Source: Anoxybacteroides rupiense (GTDB taxonomy: Bacteria; Bacillota; Bacilli; Bacillales; Anoxybacillaceae). From it: 64,000 bases of DNA. Where the stretch lies: the NCBI RefSeq assembly GCF_014196195.1, contig NZ_JACIDF010000002.1, forward strand, positions 62,001 to 126,000. Direction: 5' to 3'. Both the position numbers and the translations under genes were made by a program. The notes beneath the pieces were generated by a model. That model was not told where the DNA came from. It ran no database searches and saw nothing but the letters and a program-made list of their open reading frames with translations. Of this stretch, positions 55,425-64,000 are shown piece after piece; position 1 is the first letter of the stretch; each line of letters begins with the position of its first letter.

Positions 55425-55484
55425 AACACATCGACCGAGAAGTCTCCCACCCCTATGTGAAGTGGAGGTGGGAGAAGCTCATGT
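55419..55484. repeat. Dispersed palindromic repeat, copy 1
   Basis: Contains GAGAAGTCTCCCAC...GTGGAGGTGGGAGAAGCTC, a hairpin with CTCCCACC/GGTGGGAG. A related copy in the opposite orientation is at 63054-63119. The shape is like ends of IS200/IS605-type elements or derived mini-elements. Confidence 0.6.
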
Positions 55485-55659
55485 AAAATAAGGAATCATC
55501 AACACTTGTGTGCGCCCATACATACTTTTTAACGTTCTGACGGACTCTATGAATGAAAGGACTTTCTATGAAAAAAGGAGAGAAGCGCCGTTCTTGATCA
55601 TATCCCATTGCTGTCAACAGCGGAATCCCCAAAATTTTTACGATAAGGAGATGAAGAAG

Positions 55660-55914
55660 ATGGAAACCACCTTAGCTTATCTGCGGGAAGCGCTATCCAA
55701 TTATCTGGACTACCATAACGATATTCCAAGTCACATTTATCATAAACTGCTGGAAAAGCCTTACGCGAACGAAGAAGAGTTTGTCCGTCATTTATCGCAA
55801 AAAGAAGCCGCTTTTTTAAACCATGTTTTGCCGTATGAAATTCATTATGCGATGAACGAACAAGACATGAAGCGCGCTCACCAGCTCAATGAAGTATACG
55901 AGCAGCTACTTTAG
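55660..55914 (+). CDS. Hypothetical protein
   Basis: 84-residue helical protein (METTLAYLREALSNYLDYHND..., YEIHYAMNEQDMKRAHQL). ATG 55660 follows AAGGAG by nine bases; an ATG three codons earlier overlaps the ribosome site. No family recognised. A hairpin GTTTCCTTAT...ATAAGGAAAC follows at about 55960-55983. Confidence 0.62.
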   Translation: METTLAYLREALSNYLDYHNDIPSHIYHKLLEKPYANEEEFVRHLSQKEAAFLNHVLPYEIHYAMNEQDMKRAHQLNEVYEQLL

Positions 55915-56168
55915 CCGAAAAAAGCATGCGATCCAAAATAAGCCTTTATGCGGAGCCGTTTCCTTATGGTGATAAGGAAACACCGCATCCTATCAGGAGT
56001 CTTGTCTCTCCATTGGAGAAAGGTTAAGAAAATGGCGTTCTTCATCATAAAGGGACTCCGCCAAAAGCTTTCATGAGACGATTCTTGCTCCTACCATCTT
56101 CATAGTAAAAACAGACGATGAATCGCTAAACATCGGCCATCCTCACACAGATAGGAGGATGGCGTTTA

Positions 56169-56576
56169 TTATGCTTTAAATGCCCCGACCAATCCTTTCA
56201 GCACTCCACCGATTTGATTGACGGTCTGAATCATTTGTCCCATTGTATTCATCATTTTATTGATATCGTATGTGCCATCGGAATTTTTAAATTGGGACAT
56301 AATCGACGGAAGGCCTGAAGCAGGCGGCTTTAGCACCGGACCAGATGGTGCGTATGGCACAGGATACGGAGCTCCCGCGTTTTTTCCTACTGGATAAGGC
56401 GGATTCGTGCCGTGCATAAAATAAGGCTGCTGATTCATAGAATTTCCCACTGGGTATCCTTGGTGGATTGGCCAATGCGAAAACGCTTGAGAATAGGGCA
56501 TATGCCATCCCCCTGTTGGATAAGGCCACTGCGGAGATGACGGCGGAAGCGGAACACGATACGGATATTGATACAT
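56169..56576 (-). CDS. yppG: YppG-like protein
   Basis: 135-residue proline-, tyrosine- and glycine-rich N-terminus (MYQYPYRVPLPPSSP...) followed by a conserved C-terminus SIMSQFKNSDGTYDINKMM and VNQIGGVLKGLVG. This is the YppG-like family, often spore-coat associated. ATG 56576 follows GGGGGAGGATG. Position in the ypp cluster agrees with B. subtilis. Confidence 0.8.
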   Translation of the reverse strand: MYQYPYRVPLPPSSPQWPYPTGGWHMPYSQAFSHWPIHQGYPVGNSMNQQPYFMHGTNPPYPVGKNAGAPYPVPYAPSGPVLKPPASGLPSIMSQFKNSDGTYDINKMMNTMGQMIQTVNQIGGVLKGLVGAFKA

Positions 56577-56989
56577 AACATCCTCCCCCACTTTTCGATA
56601 TACGTGCAACTTGAAAATCAACGGTCGAAGGCAAGACGACAAAAATTCATGGATCGATGACGCAGTCCGTTATTCGATTCATCCGCCGCCGAAAAGCCAC
56701 ACGCACTTCATCTAAAGTTCCACCTGTAAAAAAGCTAAGTACATTTCTATAGGCTGACACCATTATATGTATAGAATGGGCGAAAAGTGAAAATGGCGCC
56801 GTACATCATCCATCCTGAAAATCCTTCATTTATCCATGTGCGCGAACGGAAAAGTTCAGCAACGGGCTATTTTCATCCTTACGAATTGTCATATGTTGTC
56901 GGAAGTTTCAATTTTTCGAATTTACATCAACCATTATTTTTTATGATAAGATGAACAAAAAGATGAGATGGATAAAGGGGGCATCGATC

Positions 56990-57166
56990 ATGAATACGAC
57001 AGAATTAAAGGGGAAATTTATAGCGAAAAGAAACTATGAACCGGCCAGCATCAACGAGCTGCTTGATTTTGCCCGTCAAGTATACCTGCGCGGGGAGCTT
57101 ACGATTTCTGAATATCGCGATCTCACCCGACAGCTGGAGCTAGCAGGCGCTCATAAGCCTGAATAA
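56990..57166 (+). CDS. yppF: YppF-like protein
   Basis: 58-residue small protein (KRNYEPASINELLDFARQVYLRG and SEYRDLTRQLE). YppF family, unknown function. ATG 56990 follows AAAGGGGGC. Confidence 0.78.
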   Translation: MNTTELKGKFIAKRNYEPASINELLDFARQVYLRGELTISEYRDLTRQLELAGAHKPE

Positions 57167-57362
57167 CCGATGGATCATTCATGAAGACAGGACGGGCTCG
57201 CTGCTTTTTCATGATTTCATCCGACCCGGTCGAAACATCCACTGTTCGCGGTTATCGGTTAAGCTGTATAACCTGAACATAAGCCGAGTGAACTAATTCC
57301 GCTTTCTGTAGATGTTCTACTTAGAAAACTGAATGATGGGTTCCATGGATAAGCATGTTGAA

Positions 57363-57415
57363 GCGCCCGCTTTTCTTTCTGGCTTTTGCAAAGGAAGGCC
57401 AGAAAAAAGCAGGCC
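57363..57415 (+). terminator. Long imperfect hairpin downstream of yppF
   Basis: GCCCGCTTTTCTTTCTGGC can pair with GCCAGAAAAAAGCAGGC, then CTATTTTTTT follows. Confidence 0.55.
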
Positions 57416-57559
57416 TATTTTTTTGAAAAAAAAGTGAACACTCAACATCTAATCTATGCTGATCAGCCTCCCTCCTTTCAAGCAAACAGCGGATATATAC
57501 GAAAAAATGCCCCCAAATACAAAGGAGGTCAGGCTTTTCCTTTCATCTCAAATATAAAT

Positions 57560-57589
57560 AAGGCTATCCCTTAACAGATGGATAGCCTT
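57560..57589. terminator. Bidirectional terminator next to yppE
   Basis: AAGGCTATCC pairs with GGATAGCCTT around a 10-base loop, immediately after the yppE stop. Confidence 0.8.
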
Positions 57590-57958
57590 TTATTGATTTG
57601 ATCTCATTTCCAATCGTTCGCTGACAAGAGTAAGAGTATAGTCAATGGATTGATGAAATTGCTTCAAGCGTCGAAGCTTGACCGCAGGATAAAACGCCTC
57701 GACTACAATTTTTTCGATATTTTCGCTTGTTGCTTCGATTTGCTGCGAATGAACATGCTGCGGCCGCTCTGTGCGGATCCAAGCGAGCGCCTCCTGCCTC
57801 CATTTCTCTACCGTTTGACTGACAGCATCAGCAAACGGCTTTACCTGCTGGAAAAAATCAGGCTGTTCATGGCTATTAACGGCTTTTTCAGCTATTTGTA
57901 AAATTTCATCATTATATTTGAGCAACTCGTTTGTCAAACGTCTAAGCTGTTCATACAT
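57590..57958 (-). CDS. yppE: YppE family protein (DUF1798)
   Basis: 122-residue all-helical protein (LRRLTNELLKYNDEIL, FADAVSQTVEKWRQEALAWI, LKQFHQSIDYTLTLVSERLE). DUF1798 four-helix bundle, function unknown. Placed between yppF and the recU-ponA unit, as in B. subtilis. Confidence 0.83.
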   Translation of the reverse strand: MYEQLRRLTNELLKYNDEILQIAEKAVNSHEQPDFFQQVKPFADAVSQTVEKWRQEALAWIRTERPQHVHSQQIEATSENIEKIVVEAFYPAVKLRRLKQFHQSIDYTLTLVSERLEMRSNQ

Positions 57959-57985
57959 GTCGCATTTCTCTCCTTTTGAAAACCA

Positions 57986-58219
57986 TTATACAAAATGAAG
58001 CTTCGATGCGACAAACACTTTCTTCTCAGCCTCGTGATCCAGCTGCTTCTCTACATGGTCAAGCTGCGCAGCTAACTCGTTGATTTGCGACTGCTGATTT
58101 CGCTGCTGTTCTTTCACGAGATCATCCATCATTTCATCCATTTTTTGATCAATTTGCTGCATCAACTCCAAAATTTCTTCCAGTTGTTTTTCCACTTCCT
58201 CTTTTCTCACCCACCGCAT
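57986..58219 (-). CDS. Small coiled-coil protein (YppD position)
   Basis: 77-residue, strongly charged heptad-type protein (EEILELMQQIDQKMDEMMDDLVK..., LAAQLDHVEKQLDHEAEKK). ATG 58219 follows GGGGGAGG. It occupies the place of yppD; homology is not claimed. Confidence 0.6.
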   Translation of the reverse strand: MRWVRKEEVEKQLEEILELMQQIDQKMDEMMDDLVKEQQRNQQSQINELAAQLDHVEKQLDHEAEKKVFVASKLHFV

Positions 58220-58353
58220 ATGCGAATCCTCCCCCTTACCCGTTTGCTTTTAAACATTCGCCGTTTTCCGCGTGCTCCCTTCACACTTGACAAAACTAGA
58301 AGCGTTTCGGCAAAGAAAGTCGTCTTTTTTATTTCTTCGTGCAATTTCGACAT
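58207..58353 (-). CDS. Small basic protein upstream of the coiled-coil gene
   Basis: 48 residues (MSKLHEEIKKTTFFAETLL..., then a tail RGKRRMFKSKRVRGRIR). ATG 58353 follows AGGGGGAA. It overlaps the next gene's start by 13 bases, implying translational coupling. Divergent from recU. No family recognised. Confidence 0.5.
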   Translation of the reverse strand: MSKLHEEIKKTTFFAETLLVLSSVKGARGKRRMFKSKRVRGRIRICGG

Positions 58354-58422
58354 TTTCTTTATTCCCCCTATTCCAGCTCTCCTATGGTATAATAAAAAAC
58401 ATTCAAAGGAGATGAGGAGAAT

Positions 58423-59019
58423 ATGTTCAAATATCCCGGTGGCAGACAATATAAAGTGAAGGAAACAGAAGAAGCCGTTCAACCCCTTCATCAAAATTAT
58501 GGAAACCGCGGGATGACGTTAGAAGAGGATTTAAATTCCACCAATGAGTATTACCGCGAGCATGGCATTGCCATCATTCATAAAAAGCCGACACCGATTC
58601 AAATTGTCCGTGTTGACTATCCAAAGCGCAGCGCTGCTGTCATTAAAGAGGCCTATTTTAAACAAGCATCAACAACGGACTATAACGGTGTTTATCGCGG
58701 TAAATATATTGATTTTGAGGCAAAGGAAACGAGAAATACAACCTCTTTCCCTTTAAAAAATTTTCACGAGCATCAAATTCAGCACATGAGGCAGGTGCTT
58801 CAGCATGGAGCCATTTGCTTCGTTATTTTGCGTTTCGCTTCCTTGGGTGAAGTGTACCTGCTGGATGCTTCGCATTTGCTTTCCTTTTGGGAAAGACAGC
58901 AATCTGGCGGTAGAAAATCGCTAACCAAACAAGAAATTGAACAGTATGGCCATCACATTTCACTTGGCTATCAACCTCGAATTGATTATATTAGAGTAGT
59001 AGAAAACATCTACTTTTAA
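58423..59019 (+). CDS. recU: Holliday junction resolvase RecU
   Basis: 198-residue resolvase that cleaves four-way junctions in recombination and segregation. Active-site region [16 protein letters not shown] (acidic E-x-K) and [16 protein letters not shown] near the N-terminus are characteristic. ATG follows AAGGAGATGAGGAG. It precedes ponA by 51 bp as in B. subtilis. A TATAAT at 58388-58393 is the likely -10. Confidence 0.94.
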   Translation: MFKYPGGRQYKVKETEEAVQPLHQNYGNRGMTLEEDLNSTNEYYREHGIAIIHKKPTPIQIVRVDYPKRSAAVIKEAYFKQASTTDYNGVYRGKYIDFEAKETRNTTSFPLKNFHEHQIQHMRQVLQHGAICFVILRFASLGEVYLLDASHLLSFWERQQSGGRKSLTKQEIEQYGHHISLGYQPRIDYIRVVENIYF

Positions 59020-59070
59020 GTAAGAAATCAAATCAATTTCTTACAATGATTAGAAAGGTAGGATTTGCTT

Positions 59071-61761
59071 ATGTCTGGTGAATATCGTTCTCGTGCAGAA
59101 CGGAAGCAAGCAGCAAAACAACCAAAGCAAAAAAAGAAAAAAAAGCGAAAAGCCAACTCGTTATTGAAAACAATCGCACTCTCGCTTATGTTGTTAATCA
59201 TAATCGGATTAGTCGGAGGGATTGCGACATTTGCCTATTTCGTCAAGGGCACACCGCCGCTTGATGAAGCCAAAATTAAAGACCCTTTATCATCGACTGT
59301 CTACGATATGAATGGTCATAAAATCGCTGAGCTCAGCGCGAATGGCCAAAAACGAACGTACGTTTCCTATTCTGACATTCCGAAAGTCTTGGAAAACGCG
59401 GTGCTGGCAACAGAGGATGCCCGGTTCTATCAGCATCACGGCGTCGATTTTATCCGGCTTGGCGGCGCGGTGCTGGCGAATGTGAAAGAAGGGTTTGGAG
59501 CGGAGGGAGGAAGCACCATCACTCAACAAGTGGTTAAACTCTCCTTCCTTTCATCCGAAAAAACGCTCAAACGCAAATCACAAGAGCTGTGGCTGGCCCT
59601 TCGTCTTGAGCAAAAATATTCTAAACACGAAATTTTAGAGATGTATTTAAACAAAATTTATTATTCGAACAGTATTTATGGGGTGGCTAAAGCGGCAGAG
59701 TTTTATTTTGGCAAAACCAATTTGAAAGACTTAACGCTCCCTGAAGCGGCCCTGCTCGCAGGCTTGCCGCAAAGCCCAAACAACTATAATCCGTACGAAC
59801 ATCCGGAAGCGGCGAAAAAGCGGCGCGACGTCGTGTTATCGCTTATGGCCAAGCATGGATTTATTACAAAAGAAGAAGCGGAAAAAGCGAAGAAAGTGCC
59901 GATTTCCTCCATGCTCGTCGATCGGAAAAAGAACAGCGGCACGGCCTCGCTTCCATATGATTCGTTTATCGACGAAGTGATTAGAGAAGTAACAGATCAA
60001 GCGAACGTGAACGTATATGAAGATGGATTAAAAATTTACACGACGCTCGATCCAAATGCCCAAGATTATGTAGAAGACTTGCTTAATTCTAATGAGTTAT
60101 TTACAAAGAAAAAGGATTTACAATCATCCATTGCTTTAATTGATACAAAAACTGGCGAAATCCGTGCACTTGGCGGCGGACGCGATCCAGAGAACGTTAC
60201 ATTCGGCTTCAACTACGCGATTCAGCCAGTTGGGCAGCCTGGTTCAACCATTAAACCAATTTTAGATTACGGTCCAGCCATTGAATATTTAAAATGGTCG
60301 ACAGCCCATCAGCTTGTTGATGAACCATATCAATATTCAGATGGCACGCCGATTAAAAACTGGAATGGCAGTTATGAAGGCGCGATGACGATGCGGACGG
60401 CTCTTGCCAAATCACGCAACATTCCTGCTTTGAAGGCATTTCAAGCTGTTGGTCGAGAACGTGCGAAACAGTTTGCCAATAAGCTTGGCATGGGATTTGA
60501 CACCGTTTATGAATCATATTCTATCGGCGGTCTTGAAAAAGGCGTATCGCCGCTGCAAATGGCTGGGGCTTACAGCGCTTTTGGCAATAATGGGGTCTAT
60601 ATCAAGCCGCATGCGGTCACTAAAATTGTCTTTCCTGATAATACAGAGATGAATTTGACGCCAAAACCGAAAACAGCGATGAAGGATTATACCGCTTATA
60701 TGATTACCGACATGCTCAAATCAGTCGTGCAATCCGGAACAGGTACGCTTGCGAACGTGCCGGGTCTTCATATCGCTGGGAAGACGGGAACCACCAACTA
60801 TGATAAAGATACGGCCCGTAAATACGGCTTGTCTAGCAGCGCGGTCCCAGATAGCTGGTTTGTCGGCTATACGCCAAATTATACGGCGGCTGTATGGACC
60901 GGCTTTAGCAAACGAAGCAGCACAGCGGATTTATCGACATATGAACAAAAGCTGCCGCGCTTGTTATTCAAAAAGGTCATCGCCCATGTAGATAAAGGCG
61001 GCAAAGATTTCCCAATGCCAAATAGCGTAGAGAAGCTGCCAATTAAAAAAGGCTCCAATCCGCCGAAGCTGGCAAGCAAATATACGCCAGCCAGCGAAAT
61101 TACGTATGAATGCTTTATAAAAGGAACAGAGCCGACGGAAACAGCAAAAGATGAGCCGCCAGCAGCACCAGCGAATTTGCAAGCCGTCTATGATGCTGCC
61201 ACAGATGCCATTTCCCTTTCTTGGAAATATGACAACGGTTCAAATGGAGACATGGCATTTGAAGTGCGTATCAAAAATGATAAAGGCGACTCAAGTGTGA
61301 TTCCAACGTCCAACTCTTCTTTAACCATTAATCATCCGACTCCAGGAGCCGTTTATACGTTTGAAGTATATGCGGTAAGCAAGGACGGACAAATCAGAAG
61401 CAATCCAGCCGTGGCGACTGTCAATGTTCCGGGCAACGAACAGGAGGAACCAAACGGCAACAATAATAACAACGGAAACAATGGGAATGGAAACAACAAC
61501 GGAATTCCTGGCAATAACGGGAACAACGGAAATGGAAACAATAACGGAATTCCTGGCAATAACGGGAACAATGGGAATGGAAACAATAATAATTCTGGGA
61601 ATGACGGCAGCGGCAATTCTGGCAACAATAATAACGGAACTGGCGGCAATACAGAAAATGGTGGAAGCGGCGGACCAAATAACAACGGTGGCAGCTCTGG
61701 CGGAAGCACACCGCCAACAACCCAAAATACCAGCCCTAATAACTCAACTCAAACCCATTAA
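59071..61761 (+). CDS. ponA: Penicillin-binding protein 1A/1
   Basis: 896-residue class A PBP. A basic cytoplasmic start and one membrane helix (about 35-58), GT51 glycosyltransferase (EDARFYQHHGVD, GGSTITQQVVK), transpeptidase with GSTIKP (S-x-x-K), SRN and KTGTT, then a fibronectin-III-like domain (about 690-790) and an Asn/Gly-rich tail with 15-residue repeats (NNGNGNNNGIP). It polymerises and crosslinks peptidoglycan. ATG 59071 follows AAAGGTAGG; the TTG six bases before is unlikely. The tail is longer than in B. subtilis. Confidence 0.94.
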   Translation: MSGEYRSRAERKQAAKQPKQKKKKKRKANSLLKTIALSLMLLIIIGLVGGIATFAYFVKGTPPLDEAKIKDPLSSTVYDMNGHKIAELSANGQKRTYVSYSDIPKVLENAVLATEDARFYQHHGVDFIRLGGAVLANVKEGFGAEGGSTITQQVVKLSFLSSEKTLKRKSQELWLALRLEQKYSKHEILEMYLNKIYYSNSIYGVAKAAEFYFGKTNLKDLTLPEAALLAGLPQSPNNYNPYEHPEAAKKRRDVVLSLMAKHGFITKEEAEKAKKVPISSMLVDRKKNSGTASLPYDSFIDEVIREVTDQANVNVYEDGLKIYTTLDPNAQDYVEDLLNSNELFTKKKDLQSSIALIDTKTGEIRALGGGRDPENVTFGFNYAIQPVGQPGSTIKPILDYGPAIEYLKWSTAHQLVDEPYQYSDGTPIKNWNGSYEGAMTMRTALAKSRNIPALKAFQAVGRERAKQFANKLGMGFDTVYESYSIGGLEKGVSPLQMAGAYSAFGNNGVYIKPHAVTKIVFPDNTEMNLTPKPKTAMKDYTAYMITDMLKSVVQSGTGTLANVPGLHIAGKTGTTNYDKDTARKYGLSSSAVPDSWFVGYTPNYTAAVWTGFSKRSSTADLSTYEQKLPRLLFKKVIAHVDKGGKDFPMPNSVEKLPIKKGSNPPKLASKYTPASEITYECFIKGTEPTETAKDEPPAAPANLQAVYDAATDAISLSWKYDNGSNGDMAFEVRIKNDKGDSSVIPTSNSSLTINHPTPGAVYTFEVYAVSKDGQIRSNPAVATVNVPGNEQEEPNGNNNNNGNNGNGNNNGIPGNNGNNGNGNNNGIPGNNGNNGNGNNNNSGNDGSGNSGNNNNGTGGNTENGGSGGPNNNGGSSGGSTPPTTQNTSPNNSTQTH
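61474..61600 (+). repeat. 45-bp tandem repeat in the ponA 3' end
   Basis: Two full 45-bp units (61474-61518 and 61519-61563) and a partial third encode (G)NNGNGNNNGIPGN. Units differ by few silent changes, so number may vary among strains. Confidence 0.75.
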
Positions 61762-61780
61762 CGGCCTAATGCCGCTAGAA

Positions 61781-61816
61781 AAAAGGATGCCTCAACATGG
61801 AGGCATCCCTTTTTTT
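61781..61816. terminator. Bidirectional terminator between ponA and ypoC
   Basis: GGATGCCTC pairs with GAGGCATCC around a 6-base loop, then CTTTTTTT. Confidence 0.9.
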
Positions 61817-62301
61817 ACAATCGCCCGCTTCTTATAAAAAAGCTTCGCCGCTTCCTCAAACAATTCATTTAATTGAACAAATGAAGGATACGTATCACAT
61901 CGCTGAAAAATGAATTGCAAGCGCTCCATACAGTTCATCGGTTTAAGCGGCAGCGATTCCACTTCTTTTTGCCACATACGAAGCTGGGTGACTTTGCTTT
62001 GATTCATCCAAAATAAAAGCATTATAAAATAAGATAACCCGCGAATCATCGGCTTCTGGACAAGCGTTCGGTTTCTTTCCGCAAAAAGTGCCTGAAGCTG
62101 CGCTTTTTCCTCATTCCACAGCTTCAGTAAAGCAGGGATCGATTGTTCTGCTTTTTCCCAAGGCACATAAGCGCTATCTACGATATCATAATAAAAATAC
62201 ACTGTTTTAAGTGCATAAGGGAACGGAGCCTCTTCTTGTTTCTCAATCATCTCTTCTTCTTGGAAAAACAACGGATGAACAAAGTCAATCGGCACTTGCA
62301 A
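61792..62301 (-). CDS. ypoC: YpoC family protein
   Basis: 169-residue helical protein, conserved next to nth and ponA in Bacillaceae. Motifs FVHPLFFQ, PWEKAEQSIPALLKLWN and PMNCMERLQFIFQR. Function unknown. Overlaps the nth end by 17 bases, so is translationally coupled. Confidence 0.87.
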   Translation of the reverse strand: MQVPIDFVHPLFFQEEEMIEKQEEAPFPYALKTVYFYYDIVDSAYVPWEKAEQSIPALLKLWNEEKAQLQALFAERNRTLVQKPMIRGLSYFIMLLFWMNQSKVTQLRMWQKEVESLPLKPMNCMERLQFIFQRCDTYPSFVQLNELFEEAAKLFYKKRAIVKKGMPPC

Positions 62302-62953
62302 TTTTCTCCCTGCCCTTCATTCTTTTCTTTCCTTCTCGACATAGTTCAAGCAGGGGACAGATTTCGCATTTTGGTGATTGGGCTTTGCAATGATAACGCC
62401 CGAAAAAAATCATCCGGTGATGGGTAATCGACCACTCTTCTTTTGGTACCTTTCTCATCAGGATTTCTTCTACTTCAAGCACAGAGTCCTTCCAACGGCA
62501 AAAACCAAGCCGTTTGCTAACTCTCTCCACATGTGTATCCACTGCGATCGCTGGGACGCCAAAAGCGACCGAAACCACCACATTCGCCGTCTTGCGCCCA
62601 ACCCCCGGCAGCTTCATCAATTCGTCGCGATCACAAGGCACTTCTCCTCCATATTGTTCGAGCAGCATGGTGCACAGCTTTTGAATATTTTTCGCTTTGT
62701 TCCGATACAGTCCAATCGATCGGATATCTTGTTGAAGCTCTTCCAACGGAACCGATATATAATCTTCAGGCGTTTGATATTTTGCAAATAAATGTTTTGT
62801 TACTTTATTTACGAGCGCATCCGTGCATTGCGCCGACAAAACTACCGCAATTAGCAATTCAAAAGGGTTGCGGTGTATCAATTCGCAGTGAGCGTCCGGA
62901 AACATCTCTCCCATTCGATCCAAACAAATGCGAATTTGTTGCCGATTCAGCAT
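62285..62953 (-). CDS. nth: Endonuclease III
   Basis: 222-residue DNA glycosylase/AP lyase for oxidised pyrimidines. The helix-hairpin-helix LPGVGRKTANVV has the catalytic lysine, and the aspartate is in VDTHVERVS; four cysteines (C-x6-C-x2-C-x5-C, CKAQSPKCEICPLLELC) bind the [4Fe-4S] cluster. ATG follows AAAGGAG. Confidence 0.95.
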   Translation of the reverse strand: MLNRQQIRICLDRMGEMFPDAHCELIHRNPFELLIAVVLSAQCTDALVNKVTKHLFAKYQTPEDYISVPLEELQQDIRSIGLYRNKAKNIQKLCTMLLEQYGGEVPCDRDELMKLPGVGRKTANVVVSVAFGVPAIAVDTHVERVSKRLGFCRWKDSVLEVEEILMRKVPKEEWSITHHRMIFFGRYHCKAQSPKCEICPLLELCREGKKRMKGREKIASAD

Positions 62954-63053
62954 AAGAATTCTCCTTTCGTTTTACAGCCGCTAACAATAGCGGCGATTCT
63001 ATTCTTTCTCACATCAAAGCTTGTCCTATTACGTTTCGTCACATAGGTCCGTA

Positions 63054-63119
63054 TGAACCTTCCCCATCTCCATTCCATTAAGAAGTGGGAGACTTCTCGG
63101 CGGATGATGTTAAAAAAGT
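63054..63119. repeat. Dispersed palindromic repeat, copy 2
   Basis: Reverse-strand sequence carries CCGAGAAGTCTCCCAC followed by an imperfect pairing arm GGAGATGGGGAAGG; aligns with the copy at 55419-55484 over about 65 bases. Confidence 0.55.
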
Positions 63120-63135
63120 GGCTGCCTCAATCATA

Positions 63136-63161
63136 GAAAAACGAGAGACGGGGGCCTCTCG
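63136..63161 (-). terminator. Terminator of dnaD
   Basis: CGAGAG (63142-63147) and CTCTCG (63156-63161) flank a GC-rich loop; T-run follows on the minus strand. Confidence 0.8.
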
Positions 63162-63162
63162 C

Positions 63163-63861
63163 TTACGATTCTAGCCAATTATAAAATGTAACGGTTTGTC
63201 GATGCTCTTCCTGTGATACAGGCTTGGCTTTCGATTGATGCTTGCGGAATTTTTGGCCATAATCTTTCGCCTGTTCAATCGTACGCACTCCATTCTTTTT
63301 CCACTCAAACAAAATTCGATCAATATAACGGAAATTTAATTTCCCGGACAATACCGCTTCGCGAAGCGCGGCTTTTATGATAGCTGGATCATGCCCATCT
63401 TGATCCATCCACATCGCCAGCGTCTCGCATTCAAACGGCGAAAGCGGTCGGCCAAACTCTTGTTCAAACATCGTATACAAGCTTTGTTCCTCTTCCTGGC
63501 GCTCTTTCTTGTGTTCGTTCATCGACTCGGAAATTAAATGATGCACTAACTTTTCCCATAGCGGCTTAAGCGAGTATTTTTCGCCCAAAATGGCTCCATC
63601 CACCTGTTCTTCAATAGAAACAAATCCTTTTTGCAAAAGCTTCCGCAATGCTTCCATACATTGTGCCGGCGTTAACGTCATCCTTTCTGCCAGCTCATCT
63701 GGAGTTGGAAACCATACCCCTTCTCCCATAAATGCATGCAAATGCAAAAGCAGCATAAATTCTACTTCCGTTAAACCTAAACGTTTATAATGCTGCAAAA
63801 GCAGCTTTGGAATTGCAATGCTGCCTTGGGCCAGCCATTCCGCCATTTTTTCTTTGTCCAT
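63163..63861 (-). CDS. dnaD: DNA replication initiation protein DnaD
   Basis: 232-residue primosomal protein. The N-terminal winged helix (AIPKLLLQHYKRLGLTEVEFMLLLHLH) oligomerises; the C-terminal DnaD domain has EQEFGRPLSPFECETLAMWMD and FRYIDRILFEWKKNGVRT, including the YxxxIxxxW-type motif. DnaD helps load the replicative helicase with DnaB and DnaI. ATG 63861 follows GAGGTG; longer frame to 63876 is less likely. In B. subtilis asnS lies upstream. Confidence 0.94.
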   Translation of the reverse strand: MDKEKMAEWLAQGSIAIPKLLLQHYKRLGLTEVEFMLLLHLHAFMGEGVWFPTPDELAERMTLTPAQCMEALRKLLQKGFVSIEEQVDGAILGEKYSLKPLWEKLVHHLISESMNEHKKERQEEEQSLYTMFEQEFGRPLSPFECETLAMWMDQDGHDPAIIKAALREAVLSGKLNFRYIDRILFEWKKNGVRTIEQAKDYGQKFRKHQSKAKPVSQEEHRQTVTFYNWLES

Positions 63862-64000
63862 TGGAATACACCTCAACTATAAGTATAACATGGATGCTAA
63901 GTATTAGATAATCTATATCGATATAACTTGACACCTTAACAGTTGCGTCGATATAAAGTCGACGGTCGTGTGACTGAACAATACGGCTTACAGACCCATC

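Noticed and set aside
61321-61725. Proline- or isoleucine-rich frames opposite ponA
   Set aside because: Mirror of the Asn/Gly repeat in ponA.

Overview
The window looks like chromosomal DNA from a thermophilic member of the Bacillaceae, most probably Parageobacillus or Geobacillus. The evidence is the recU-ponA / ypoC-nth / dnaD neighbourhood with yppE, yppF and yppG in the Bacillus subtilis order, strong GGAGG-type ribosome binding sites, two small heat-shock proteins, an M29 aminopeptidase and a GH36 alpha-galactosidase of Geobacillus type. The genus is an inference; no rRNA is present.

Layout. (1) 1-3252: a dead IS982-family element split by a complete IS21-family element (457-2963) with a 5-bp target duplication. 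(2) 3286-21214: an anti-phage defence island, all on the minus strand. It holds a Gabija-like pair (OLD/TOPRIM nuclease plus UvrD-type helicase), a frameshifted remnant of a type III restriction subunit, and a six-gene BREX type 3 system (brxF-brxC-pglX, then pglZ-brxA-brxH behind an internal hairpin and its own -10 box). (3) 21215-22930: AT-rich DNA and a frameshifted zinc-ribbon membrane protein gene. (4) 22928-37450: ordinary accessory and housekeeping genes: LysR regulator with a divergent MFS exporter, DUF975 protein, Kef-type antiporter, an sdpR-sdpI-yhfC operon with twin operator-like repeats, HxlR regulator, aminopeptidase, cold-shock protein and a flavin amine oxidase. (5) 37630-39243: a tRNA array on the minus strand with a near-consensus promoter and a terminator: Gly, Pro, Ala, Ser, Phe, Tyr, Trp, His, Gln, Gly, Cys, a highly aberrant Gly-like tRNA with a 34-nt anticodon loop, and Arg. 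(6) 39486-50770: a GGDEF-EAL membrane protein, Hsp20, the Leloir operon galK-galE-galT-galR, EcsC, and alpha-galactosidase. (7) 51135-54006: a GlpP-like antiterminator and an OmpR-type two-component system. (8) 54572-63861: second Hsp20, ypp genes, recU-ponA, ypoC/nth and dnaD.

How it works together. Galactosides would be cleaved by the alpha-galactosidase and the galactose fed into galK/galT/galE, probably under the LacI-type regulator at the operon end. The defence island offers modification-based exclusion (BREX) beside nucleotide-sensing nuclease defence (Gabija-like). The most unusual single object is the tRNA-like gene at 37843-37939: its acceptor, D and T arms resemble tRNA-Gly, but an expanded loop replaces the anticodon loop, so it cannot decode as drawn. 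The BrxF protein is also notable for having lost both nucleotide-binding motifs.
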